From: Bdellovibrionales bacterium
GTDB taxonomy: Bacteria > Bdellovibrionota_G > JALEGL01 > JAGRAY01
NCBI GenBank assembly: GCA_020434375.1
Contig: JAGRAY010000135.1
Span: forward strand, 1 to 5,040
Reading direction: 5' to 3'
Length of the DNA: 5,040 bases
A program made the translations under genes and the position numbers. Positions within the stretch are counted from its first letter, which is position 1. Each line of letters starts with the position of its first letter. Shown piece by piece: positions 1-5,040 of this stretch. The notes below the pieces were generated by a model. The model had not been told where the DNA came from, did no database searches, and worked only from the letters and a program-made list of their open reading frames with translations.

Positions 1-27
1 GGTATAGGCTATAAAACTTTCTCGCGA

Positions 28-327
28 CTAACCTGCACGAAGAGATTCGGAAAGAGGAAAGGTAAATTGAATCACCGGTTTTCCGATCCATACCTCAACA
101 GAACAACCATGAATCTGAAGATCAATAGGTAGAGAATTTGTCATCTTAAATTGAATTTCTAGGTAGGGAAGTGGAATGGTCTTAATAATAAGCGCATCTT
201 CCATATCTCTAAGTTGAATCGCAATCTTGCTTTTCATCCAAGGTTCGTTAAAAACTTTTTGTCGAATTCCCGATGGAATAAGATAGGGAGCTGCATGAGC
301 TAAAATATTTTTAAATTCCATAGTCAT
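28..327 (-). CDS. Small hypothetical protein, 99 aa
   Basis: I do not recognise this protein. The start at 327 is chosen because a GAGGAA Shine-Dalgarno sequence (335-340) lies 7 bases upstream; a second in-frame ATG at 321 is less well placed. The N-terminal half is mixed and slightly basic (FNEPWMKSKIAI). Residues about 48-92 alternate hydrophobic and polar positions, as in beta strands (EIQFKMTN, SVEVWIGKPVIQFTF), so a small beta-sandwich fold is possible, but this is inference. No signal peptide, lipobox or membrane helix is visible, so it is probably cytoplasmic. It lies 42 bp downstream of the 354-residue gene on the same strand and may be the last visible gene of the operon. The frame stays open for nine codons after its stop, up to the window edge, so a longer protein interrupted by a stop cannot be excluded. 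Confidence 0.6.
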   Translation of the reverse strand: MTMEFKNILAHAAPYLIPSGIRQKVFNEPWMKSKIAIQLRDMEDALIIKTIPLPYLEIQFKMTNSLPIDLQIHGCSVEVWIGKPVIQFTFPLSESLRAG

Positions 328-334
328 TTGATTC

Positions 335-340
335 TTCCTC
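335..340 (-). promoter_or_regulatory. Shine-Dalgarno sequence of the 99-aa gene
   Basis: The minus strand reads GAGGAA, 7 bases before the ATG at 327. It is the best ribosome binding site in the window and it decides the start of the small gene. It also shows that the left part of the window comes from a lineage that uses Shine-Dalgarno initiation, unlike the NDH-2 start on the right. Confidence 0.6.
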
Positions 341-352
341 TAAACATAGTCG

Positions 353-368
353 TAAAATACTAAAATAC
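353..368. repeat. Two exact tandem copies of an 8-bp unit
   Basis: The plus strand reads TAAAATAC twice in a row. It fills much of the 42-bp spacer between the stop of the 354-residue gene and the small downstream gene. No stable GC-rich hairpin with a T-run is present here, so the spacer does not look like an intrinsic terminator. It is most likely a simple local duplication with no clear role. Confidence 0.5.
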
Positions 369-369
369 C

Positions 370-1434
370 TTACACAATTCTATTCCAGCTCAACCCCGTT
401 GATGCTTCAATCGGTTCTATCATTATTTCAGGATCTTTGTTAGGAGGCATGTCCCAAATCAGATTGGCCCGCAACTCAAAACCTCGATCCAAAACTTTAC
501 GAAGTGTGTAGAGGACACTCGGATTTTCGTCAATCTTTGTGTCAGATTGAGCTAAAACAGCAAATAGATCTGAAGGAGGCTTTAAGGCTAGGGTGTTCGC
601 AAAACCTTCAAGATCGCCCATTGTTAAACCCTCAAAATCATACGTTTTTTCTAAGAGAAAAGCGTCTGAAATGGCAGAGCGATAGCGCGAATTTGGAGGC
701 AAAAAGTATTGCAAATAAAGGTCAGGAGGTTCATGTCGATCGATTTTAGATAGCTCTATAAAAAGCTCTAGAAGTCCCTTTATTTCATTGTCCGTCGAAA
801 AAATCTCTAACTTTTCAAAGATCTCGTGCCGACCCACACGACCCATACGAGGGGTCATGGTGTATGATGGCAAAGGTGATGTAAAACGAAACCATGGTGC
901 TCGAAGCTGAAACTCAAAGGGTGTTTGAGTCTTTAGATGCTCTTGGCAATGATCGTGAAATTTCTCAAACTGAGACAGTACTTTTTTTGTAGAAGTACCC
1001 AGTGCAACAGAAAATGCTCCAACAAAACACTTCATAAATCTTAAAGTGTTTTCAACTTTATCTTCAAAAGTAATTGAAATATATGGATTTTTACTTTCAC
1101 AAACTATTTCCACAAAGCGTCTTTGTGAGAATCGATCTGGTGTTAAGCGAAACGGTATTTTGTGTGCGGATAAATTTTCAATTTCACGAAGAAGTTGAGC
1201 TTTGAATTCTGAATCTGGAGAACCTTTAAAAAGCCAACCTTCTTGAGCCAGTTTCTTTAAATTCTTTTGAAGCGAAACAGTATTTGCATCGGAGCGTTCA
1301 AATCCAAAACGAAAGGACTGAACCAACGGCGATTCCCCGCCTGAGATTGCATAGGTCTTGGTAAAATTTTCCCAAAGTTCTTTAAAATTTGAGGCTTCCT
1401 CTCCAACAATAAACACCACATCGGATGTACTCAT
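370..1434 (-). CDS. Hypothetical protein, 354 aa, translationally coupled to E1 beta
   Basis: I do not recognise this family and assign no function. The frame can be extended upstream to 1581, but the start at 1434 is preferred: its ATG overlaps the E1 beta stop as ATGA (1431-1434), a classical coupling arrangement, and the extension would read through the conserved E1 beta C-terminus. The upstream region is A-rich with no strong Shine-Dalgarno sequence, which fits initiation by ribosomes ending E1 beta. The protein begins MSTSDVVFIVGEE and appears soluble, with no signal peptide or membrane helix. It has a charged, probably helical region at about residues 50-95, a second at about 150-170, an aromatic and proline-rich stretch near 175-200 (APWFRFTSPLPSYTM), and a mixed helical C-terminal half. 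The gene order suggests co-expression with the dehydrogenase E1 subunits, but a direct role in that complex is only a guess. Confidence 0.75.
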   Translation of the reverse strand: MSTSDVVFIVGEEASNFKELWENFTKTYAISGGESPLVQSFRFGFERSDANTVSLQKNLKKLAQEGWLFKGSPDSEFKAQLLREIENLSAHKIPFRLTPDRFSQRRFVEIVCESKNPYISITFEDKVENTLRFMKCFVGAFSVALGTSTKKVLSQFEKFHDHCQEHLKTQTPFEFQLRAPWFRFTSPLPSYTMTPRMGRVGRHEIFEKLEIFSTDNEIKGLLELFIELSKIDRHEPPDLYLQYFLPPNSRYRSAISDAFLLEKTYDFEGLTMGDLEGFANTLALKPPSDLFAVLAQSDTKIDENPSVLYTLRKVLDRGFELRANLIWDMPPNKDPEIMIEPIEASTGLSWNRIV

Positions 1435-2489
1435 GCTTTTTCTTTTAACATCGATAAGGTTGCGTTCAAAATATCTATTTTTTGAGGAACCTGAGCTTCT
1501 TCCAAGGGAACAGCTAGGCCAATTCCTGGTGTGTTTGCGCCTGCAAGCAGTTTTGGAGGTGCCTGCAGAGAATAAAAACACATTTCAAGAATTTTTCGAA
1601 TGATGTGTTCTCCAAAATTGGTTACTTCTGTGTCTTCATTCACCACGATGACGCGTCCAGTTTTATTGACAGAAGTACGAATAGTCTCATCGTCGAGAGG
1701 GTAGAGCGTTCTCAAATCGATTACTTCGATTGAATAGTTTTCTTTTGAAAGTTCTTTGGCAACTTCGATGCACCAGGGTAGGGGGCGACCATAGCTAATC
1801 ACCGTGACGTCTTTACCTTCAGTACAAACCTTGGCTTTTCCAATCGGTATTTCAAAGTCGGGTAAATCAGGCCACGAAGGTTTCCAGCTCGATCGGTTGT
1901 CGAGTGGCGGAGCATCAATCATTTTGGACAGTTCTCTAGGGTCTTTTGTCAGTCCAGGTATCTGATCCTCTGTTTGAACACGAATCAACGCTTTGGGGTA
2001 CATAAAAAGAACGGGATTAGGATCTTTAATCGCCGAAACGAGTAAGCCATAGGCATCGCGAGGGTTGCTTACCAAAATAATTTTCCAACCTGGAATATGG
2101 GTGGCTATGCTTTCAAATGAATGAGAATGATAAATCGAACCATGGATTCCAGCACCGACAGGCGTCATGAGTACCAAAGGCAGGTTGATTTGTCCGGCGG
2201 TTGACCAACATGTATTGCCGGCAAGTTTTAATAAATCAATGGTGTTAAAGATATAATCACAAAACTGAATTTCTGCGACCGGTCTTTGGCCTGCCATGGC
2301 AAGGCCAATCGCCATGCCAACAATGCCACGTTCATCAAGAGGAGAATTCCAGGCATTTGCGAGGCCCTGCGTACAAGTAAAAACGCCTCCAAGAGGTGGA
2401 CCTACATCTTCTCCAAAAATATCTTTAACGCCTAACTTTGTTTCTCCCAAGTGGAGTGCAAGTCGTATCGCTTGCGCAATATTGGCCAT
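1431..2489 (-). CDS. 2-oxoacid dehydrogenase E1 component, beta subunit
   Basis: This is the beta subunit of the thiamine-diphosphate-dependent E1 of a 2-oxoacid dehydrogenase complex. With the alpha subunit it forms an alpha2-beta2 decarboxylase that transfers the acyl group to the lipoyl domain of E2 in the cytoplasm. Visible family signatures are GEDVG (26-30), the cofactor-activating Glu of the ISEAGFVG-like block (LDERGIVG, E53), EIQFCDYIFN (73-82), HSHSFES (121-127), and a C-terminal transketolase domain (about 215-340) with IDLRTLYPLDDETI (257-270) and PLEEAQVP. At 352 residues it is slightly longer than the usual 325-340, because of an insert around 172-212. It starts 3 bp after the E1 alpha stop; an AAGGAG (2504-2509) lies 14 bases upstream, rather far for a standard ribosome binding site. 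The sequence style is closest to branched-chain 2-oxoacid dehydrogenase, but a pyruvate substrate cannot be excluded, so no gene symbol is given. Confidence 0.93.
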   Translation of the reverse strand: MANIAQAIRLALHLGETKLGVKDIFGEDVGPPLGGVFTCTQGLANAWNSPLDERGIVGMAIGLAMAGQRPVAEIQFCDYIFNTIDLLKLAGNTCWSTAGQINLPLVLMTPVGAGIHGSIYHSHSFESIATHIPGWKIILVSNPRDAYGLLVSAIKDPNPVLFMYPKALIRVQTEDQIPGLTKDPRELSKMIDAPPLDNRSSWKPSWPDLPDFEIPIGKAKVCTEGKDVTVISYGRPLPWCIEVAKELSKENYSIEVIDLRTLYPLDDETIRTSVNKTGRVIVVNEDTEVTNFGEHIIRKILEMCFYSLQAPPKLLAGANTPGIGLAVPLEEAQVPQKIDILNATLSMLKEKA

Positions 2490-2492
2490 GAT

Positions 2493-3449
2493 CTACTTAA
2501 AAACTCCTTCATATATTGTGCTCGATTCTGGCAATGGCTCTGTACGAGCTTGCTTCAAAGCATCTAGAGCTTCCCCTTCGTAAGTTTTTCGAATCTCTTC
2601 GGCTTCCTGTTTGCTCATTTGATTTGCGTTCACCAGAACCTTTTCAAATTCAATGAGGCAATCTCGCTCACTTTGTTCTCGATTGGCTCCGGAAGAAGAC
2701 GAATGACCATGCAATCTTGAAATCTGCGCTTCTAAGCAGAAGGGACGACGTTCCTCTCGAACAATACCCATCGCGAACTGAAGTTTTTCATAAGATGCTT
2801 TGGGATCATTTCCATCGACAACGTCCCATTGAATGCCGAATGCTTCTGCTCGCCGTGCAATAATTGAATCTCCATGGACACTTTCAAACGGCGTTGATAT
2901 TCCATAACGATTGTTTGTGACAATAATCAAAATAGGAAGTTCTCTGTTTTTGATATTTGACCATGATAGGCAGGTGGCAAAGTCTCCTTCAGCAGATCCC
3001 GCATCACCTCCGGTAACTACTGTAATGCCATCACCGCCATATCGTTTTTGAGCCCAAGCGGTTCCAGGTGCCATCGAATATTGAACTTCAATGGGAGAGG
3101 TGACACCCATGACATTCCATTCTTTGATGGCGAAATGGCCTACAAAATTTCTACCTTTGGAATAAGGATCAGTAGCTCTGCAATGCATTTGCCTTATGGG
3201 GTCTATCATTGGAACACCCATGGCGATCAGTGTGGCTGAATTTCGATAATGAAAGTGTAAAAAGTCAAACGCCAGACCTTCGCCTTTCTTAATCAATAAA
3301 CCCAATGGAACATTGAAGGCCTCTTCACCAGGGCCACCAATCCAAAAAAAACCATCGTCGGACTTACTCATTTTAATGAGGCGCTCCTCGAGTGCGCGAG
3401 CCTTGGCCATAAGTTTATAAATTTGAATCGGATTATAGGCCATCGTCAT
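2493..3449 (-). CDS. 2-oxoacid dehydrogenase E1 component, alpha subunit
   Basis: This is the alpha subunit of the E1 decarboxylase, which binds the diphosphate and magnesium of thiamine diphosphate. The thiamine-binding block runs from GGDAGSAEGDF (147-157) to VTNNRYGIST (177-186), ending in the expected Asn pair (179-180). Its first element reads GDA where the textbook motif is GDG. IGGPGEEAFNV (37-47) is the conserved N-terminal substrate-entry block. The loop SRLHGHSSSSGANRE (244-258) matches the active-site loop that orders on cofactor binding and carries a conserved His. The length of 318 residues is a little short but normal for bacterial alpha subunits. The ATG at 3449 overlaps the stop of the upstream flavoprotein frame as ATGA (3446-3449); a second ATG at 3443 is possible, and neither has a strong ribosome binding site. 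Gene order E3-alpha-beta points to a 2-oxoacid dehydrogenase operon, probably branched-chain type by sequence style. Confidence 0.93.
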   Translation of the reverse strand: MTMAYNPIQIYKLMAKARALEERLIKMSKSDDGFFWIGGPGEEAFNVPLGLLIKKGEGLAFDFLHFHYRNSATLIAMGVPMIDPIRQMHCRATDPYSKGRNFVGHFAIKEWNVMGVTSPIEVQYSMAPGTAWAQKRYGGDGITVVTGGDAGSAEGDFATCLSWSNIKNRELPILIIVTNNRYGISTPFESVHGDSIIARRAEAFGIQWDVVDGNDPKASYEKLQFAMGIVREERRPFCLEAQISRLHGHSSSSGANREQSERDCLIEFEKVLVNANQMSKQEAEEIRKTYEGEALDALKQARTEPLPESSTIYEGVFK

Positions 3450-4819
3450 TGATGAGTTTTTTTATTAACCATATGAATCGCTTTTCCTAAGGTGGCTTCT
3501 GCAGCTTCCATAATGGATTCAGATAAGGTTGGATGTGGATGAACCGTGAGTGCAAGATCCTCTATGGTCGCACCCATTTCTATGGCCAAGGTTATTTCGC
3601 TAATCATTTCTGATGCATGCTCGCCAATAATATGACCTCCCAAAACAATCCCTGTACTTTTTTCTGAAATGAGTTTTACAAATCCTTCTGTGCTTAATGC
3701 TGAAAGCGCTCGTCCAGAGGCTGCAAAAGGAAATTTACCGATTTCATATTCAATATTTTTGGCTTTGGCATCTTCTTCTGTAAGGCCTACCATAGCTATT
3801 TCAGGGTCTGTGAATATAGCACCCGGCATGCCTCGTACATCGTATTCAGAAGACAACCCACTAATAGCTTCGGCTGCAACGATGCCTTCTTTAGATGCTT
3901 TGTGAGCCAATAATGGTGGACCTGCCAGGTCACCTATCACATAAATATTTCCTGTTCCCTGAATCTTACAATACCTATCAACAATAATTCTGTTTCCTCT
4001 CGCAATCAAAGATTTATCAATACCTGCCGGAATATTTCCTTTAATACCGGCTGCCCATATCACCAATGATGATTCAATGGTTCTGCCATCAGCCAGCCTC
4101 ACTGTTTTGCCATCATAACCCTGTACCAGTGCATCTGTCAGCAGTTCAACACTCATTTTTTCTAAATAGCCGGCAGATTGTGCAGATGATCTCTCACTCA
4201 TGGAAGCCAGGGTTTTGCCACTGCCTTCCAGCAGGTATATTTTCATTTTGGAAAAATCCAGTTCGGGGTAATCTTTGGGCAGCACATACTTTTTCATCTC
4301 GGCAATGGCGCCGGAAAGTTCCACACCGGTAGGTCCCCCTCCCACTACCACAATATTCATCCGTTGCTGTAGCGCATTTTCATCCTGAATGGTAAGCGCT
4401 TCTTCAAAATTGCGAAGTATGCGATTGCGAAGCTGTAAAGCTTCTATCGTTGATTTCATCGGTATAGCATGACCACTTAACTGTTCGTTATTGAAAAAGT
4501 TGGTGTCGGCCCCTAAAGCAAGCACCAATGCATCATAAGTTAATTCCTCAGTGCTGGTAATGATCCTATTTTCATCCGGGATTACTTGTAAGACCTCTGC
4601 CATCCTGATCTTTACATTCCTGCTTTTCTGAAATACTTTTCTTAGTGGGAAAGAGATATTACTGGCATCAAGCCCGGCTGTAGCCACCTGGTAAAATAAA
4701 GGCTGGAACTGGTGATGATTGAAACGGTCGATCAGAACGATCTCGAAACCTTTTTTGTTATTCAGCTTCCGGGCCAGCTTCAATCCCCCAAATCCAGCGC
4801 CTGCAATAACAATTTTCAT
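3446..4819 (-). CDS. Chimeric flavoprotein: NDH-2 N-terminal part fused to dihydrolipoyl dehydrogenase (E3) C-terminal part
   Basis: The frame is continuous but appears to be made of two families. Residues 1 to about 297 (from the ATG at 4819) are type II NADH:quinone oxidoreductase: FAD-binding GAGFGG (7-12), the NDH-2 block FQPLFYQVATAGLD (38-51), the NADH-binding glycine motif GGGPTGVELSGAIAE (160-174), and WAAGIKGN (255-262). After NIYVIGD (291-297) it switches to E3: GPPLLAHKASKEG (300-312), then the E3 dimerisation domain with FTDPEIAMVGLTE (336-348) and the catalytic His-Glu motif HPHPTLSE (427-434). A normal NDH-2 would continue with a YPxGHPQVA-type block and a membrane-binding C-terminus; both are absent. 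A normal E3 would carry a CxxxxC redox disulfide near its N-terminus; this is also absent. So neither activity is expected to be complete. ATG 4819 is preferred over the GTG at 4834, which lies right beside the putative promoter element. The 3' end overlaps E1 alpha by 4 bp, as expected for an E3 gene. A genome annotation would probably call it E3 or FAD-dependent oxidoreductase. Confidence 0.85.
   Translation of the reverse strand: MKIVIAGAGFGGLKLARKLNNKKGFEIVLIDRFNHHQFQPLFYQVATAGLDASNISFPLRKVFQKSRNVKIRMAEVLQVIPDENRIITSTEELTYDALVLALGADTNFFNNEQLSGHAIPMKSTIEALQLRNRILRNFEEALTIQDENALQQRMNIVVVGGGPTGVELSGAIAEMKKYVLPKDYPELDFSKMKIYLLEGSGKTLASMSERSSAQSAGYLEKMSVELLTDALVQGYDGKTVRLADGRTIESSLVIWAAGIKGNIPAGIDKSLIARGNRIIVDRYCKIQGTGNIYVIGDLAGPPLLAHKASKEGIVAAEAISGLSSEYDVRGMPGAIFTDPEIAMVGLTEEDAKAKNIEYEIGKFPFAASGRALSALSTEGFVKLISEKSTGIVLGGHIIGEHASEMISEITLAIEMGATIEDLALTVHPHPTLSESIMEAAEATLGKAIHMVNKKTHQ
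3923..3952 (-). other. Junction between NDH-2-like and E3-like sequence
   Basis: Upstream of this interval the protein follows NDH-2 up to RGNRIIVDRYCKIQGTG. Downstream, from GPPLLAHKASKEG, it follows E3. Within it lies NIYVIGDLA, the second FAD-contacting motif (I-Y-x-I-G-D), which both families share and which therefore hides the exact breakpoint. The frame is kept because the motif is joined in register. This is what homology- or microhomology-driven joining would produce, either in an assembler, during amplification, or in a cell. The exact base cannot be fixed without the two parent sequences. Confidence 0.75.
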
Positions 4820-4838
4820 GTGTTGATGTTTCACAACG

Positions 4839-4846
4839 CAAACTTA
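4839..4846 (-). promoter_or_regulatory. Putative Bacteroidota-type -7 promoter element of the NDH-2 gene
   Basis: The minus strand reads TAAGTTTG, an exact match to the TAnnTTTG -7 consensus known from Bacteroidota promoters. It would place the transcript start near 4832, giving a short leader before the ATG at 4819. No convincing TTTG -33 element is visible about 20 bases further upstream, where the sequence reads TTTCAG. The region before the ATG has no Shine-Dalgarno sequence, which is usual in that phylum. Confidence 0.4.
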
Positions 4847-4847
4847 C

Positions 4848-4862
4848 ATTATTTTCAATAAT
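4848..4862. repeat. Short perfect inverted repeat, 6-bp arms with 3-bp loop
   Basis: The plus strand reads ATTATT TTC AATAAT. It lies directly upstream of the putative -7 element, between the expected -7 and -33 positions. A regulator could bind there, but the repeat is entirely AT in its arms and sits in an AT-rich spacer, so it may well be chance. Confidence 0.3.
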
Positions 4863-4891
4863 TTCTGAAAATATTAAATATTTATTTTTGG

Positions 4892-5040
4892 CTAATTTAT
4901 CTCGAATGAGCGGATAGCTTTTTCAAAGTCCTCATGCCACCTATCATACCTGCCCTTCGGCGCACTGCAGGTAATGATATAAGCCGTTCCATCCTTGATG
5001 GTAATCAGTACCCTTGCGTCTATCTCCACCCCCTCATAGT
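4892..5040 (-). CDS. PsbP-like protein, C-terminal 48 residues (partial)
   Basis: Only the 3' end is inside the window; the start lies beyond 5040 on the plus-strand scale. The readable end is 48 residues followed by TAG at 4892-4894, beginning YEGVEIDARVLITIKDG and ending FEKAIRSFEIN. The pattern of a strand (AYIITCSAP), then a Tyr- and Trp-bearing helix (RYDRWHEDFEKAI), then a terminal SFEI strand is the usual end of PsbP-like or DUF1795-type domains. These are small alpha-beta domains, common as secreted or lipoprotein-anchored proteins of unknown function in Bacteroidota. The N-terminus is not visible, so a signal peptide or lipobox cannot be checked. It ends 72 bp before the NDH-2 start on the same strand and fits the Bacteroidota-like background of the right-hand part. 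The family call is tentative; the reading frame itself is well supported by its length to the edge and sensible composition. Confidence 0.6.
   Translation of the reverse strand, partial: YEGVEIDARVLITIKDGTAYIITCSAPKGRYDRWHEDFEKAIRSFEIN

Noticed and set aside
328..369. Possible terminator in the spacer between the two hypothetical genes
   Set aside because: Only weak GTAA/TTAC end complementarity with mismatches and no GC-rich stem or following T-run; it does not support an intrinsic terminator.
504..749. Plus-strand open frame of 81 codons
   Set aside because: It lies wholly inside the 354-residue gene on the opposite strand, has no ribosome binding site that I can see and no recognisable motif. 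The same applies to the other plus-strand frames at 1358-1603, 2296-2583, 3048-3239, 3669-3905 and 4066-4332.
1435..1581. Possible 49-codon N-terminal extension of the 354-residue protein
   Set aside because: It overlaps the conserved C-terminal coding region of E1 beta in another frame, is Arg-, Ser- and Lys-rich unlike the rest of the protein, and the ATGA overlap at 1431-1434 gives a better start.
2732..2923. Minus-strand open frame of 63 codons inside E1 alpha
   Set aside because: It is another reading frame of the strongly supported E1 alpha gene and has no features of its own.
3923..3952. Frameshift or split gene at the NDH-2/E3 switch
   Set aside because: The frame is continuous through the shared motif, with no stop and no need for a shift; the change is in family identity only.
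4820..4834. GTG start five codons upstream of the chosen NDH-2 start
   Set aside because: The ATG at 4819 gives the standard MKIVIAGAGFGG beginning of the family, and the GTG lies at about the predicted transcript start, directly next to the -7 element.

Overview
All supported genes lie on the minus strand. The window looks like two different bacterial backgrounds joined inside one open reading frame. Reading in the direction of transcription (high to low coordinates), it opens with the last 48 codons of a PsbP-like protein (4892-5040). Next is a 72-bp AT-rich spacer with a Bacteroidota-type -7 promoter element and no Shine-Dalgarno sequence, then a long flavoprotein frame (3446-4819). Its first two thirds are a type II NADH:quinone oxidoreductase (NDH-2) and its last third is the C-terminal half of a dihydrolipoyl dehydrogenase (E3). 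The switch falls within about 30 bp, around 3923-3952, at a short motif (I-Y-x-I-G-D) that both families share.

Downstream of the switch the layout is a typical 2-oxoacid dehydrogenase operon. The E3 end overlaps the E1 alpha gene by 4 bp (ATGA), E1 alpha (2493-3449) is followed after 3 bp by E1 beta (1431-2489), and E1 beta overlaps by 4 bp (ATGA) an unrecognised 354-residue protein (370-1434). A small 99-residue unknown protein (28-327) closes the window and has a clear Shine-Dalgarno sequence. E1 alpha and beta would form the thiamine-diphosphate-dependent decarboxylase of a branched-chain 2-oxoacid (or pyruvate) dehydrogenase complex, and E3 would reoxidise the lipoyl group of E2. No E2 gene is visible.

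The right-hand part (about 3930-5040) resembles Bacteroidota, possibly Chitinophagales: NDH-2 sequence style, a TAnnTTTG element, no Shine-Dalgarno. The left-hand part (1 to about 3925) resembles a Gram-negative lineage with tightly packed overlapping genes and at least one clear Shine-Dalgarno sequence; Bdellovibrionota or another former deltaproteobacterial group is a tentative guess. The simplest explanation is a chimeric contig or a template-switch join at a conserved motif. A real in-frame recombinant gene is the more exciting but less likely alternative. If real, its product would lack both the E3 redox disulfide and the NDH-2 membrane-binding C-terminus. I saw no RNA genes, mobile elements or CRISPR arrays.
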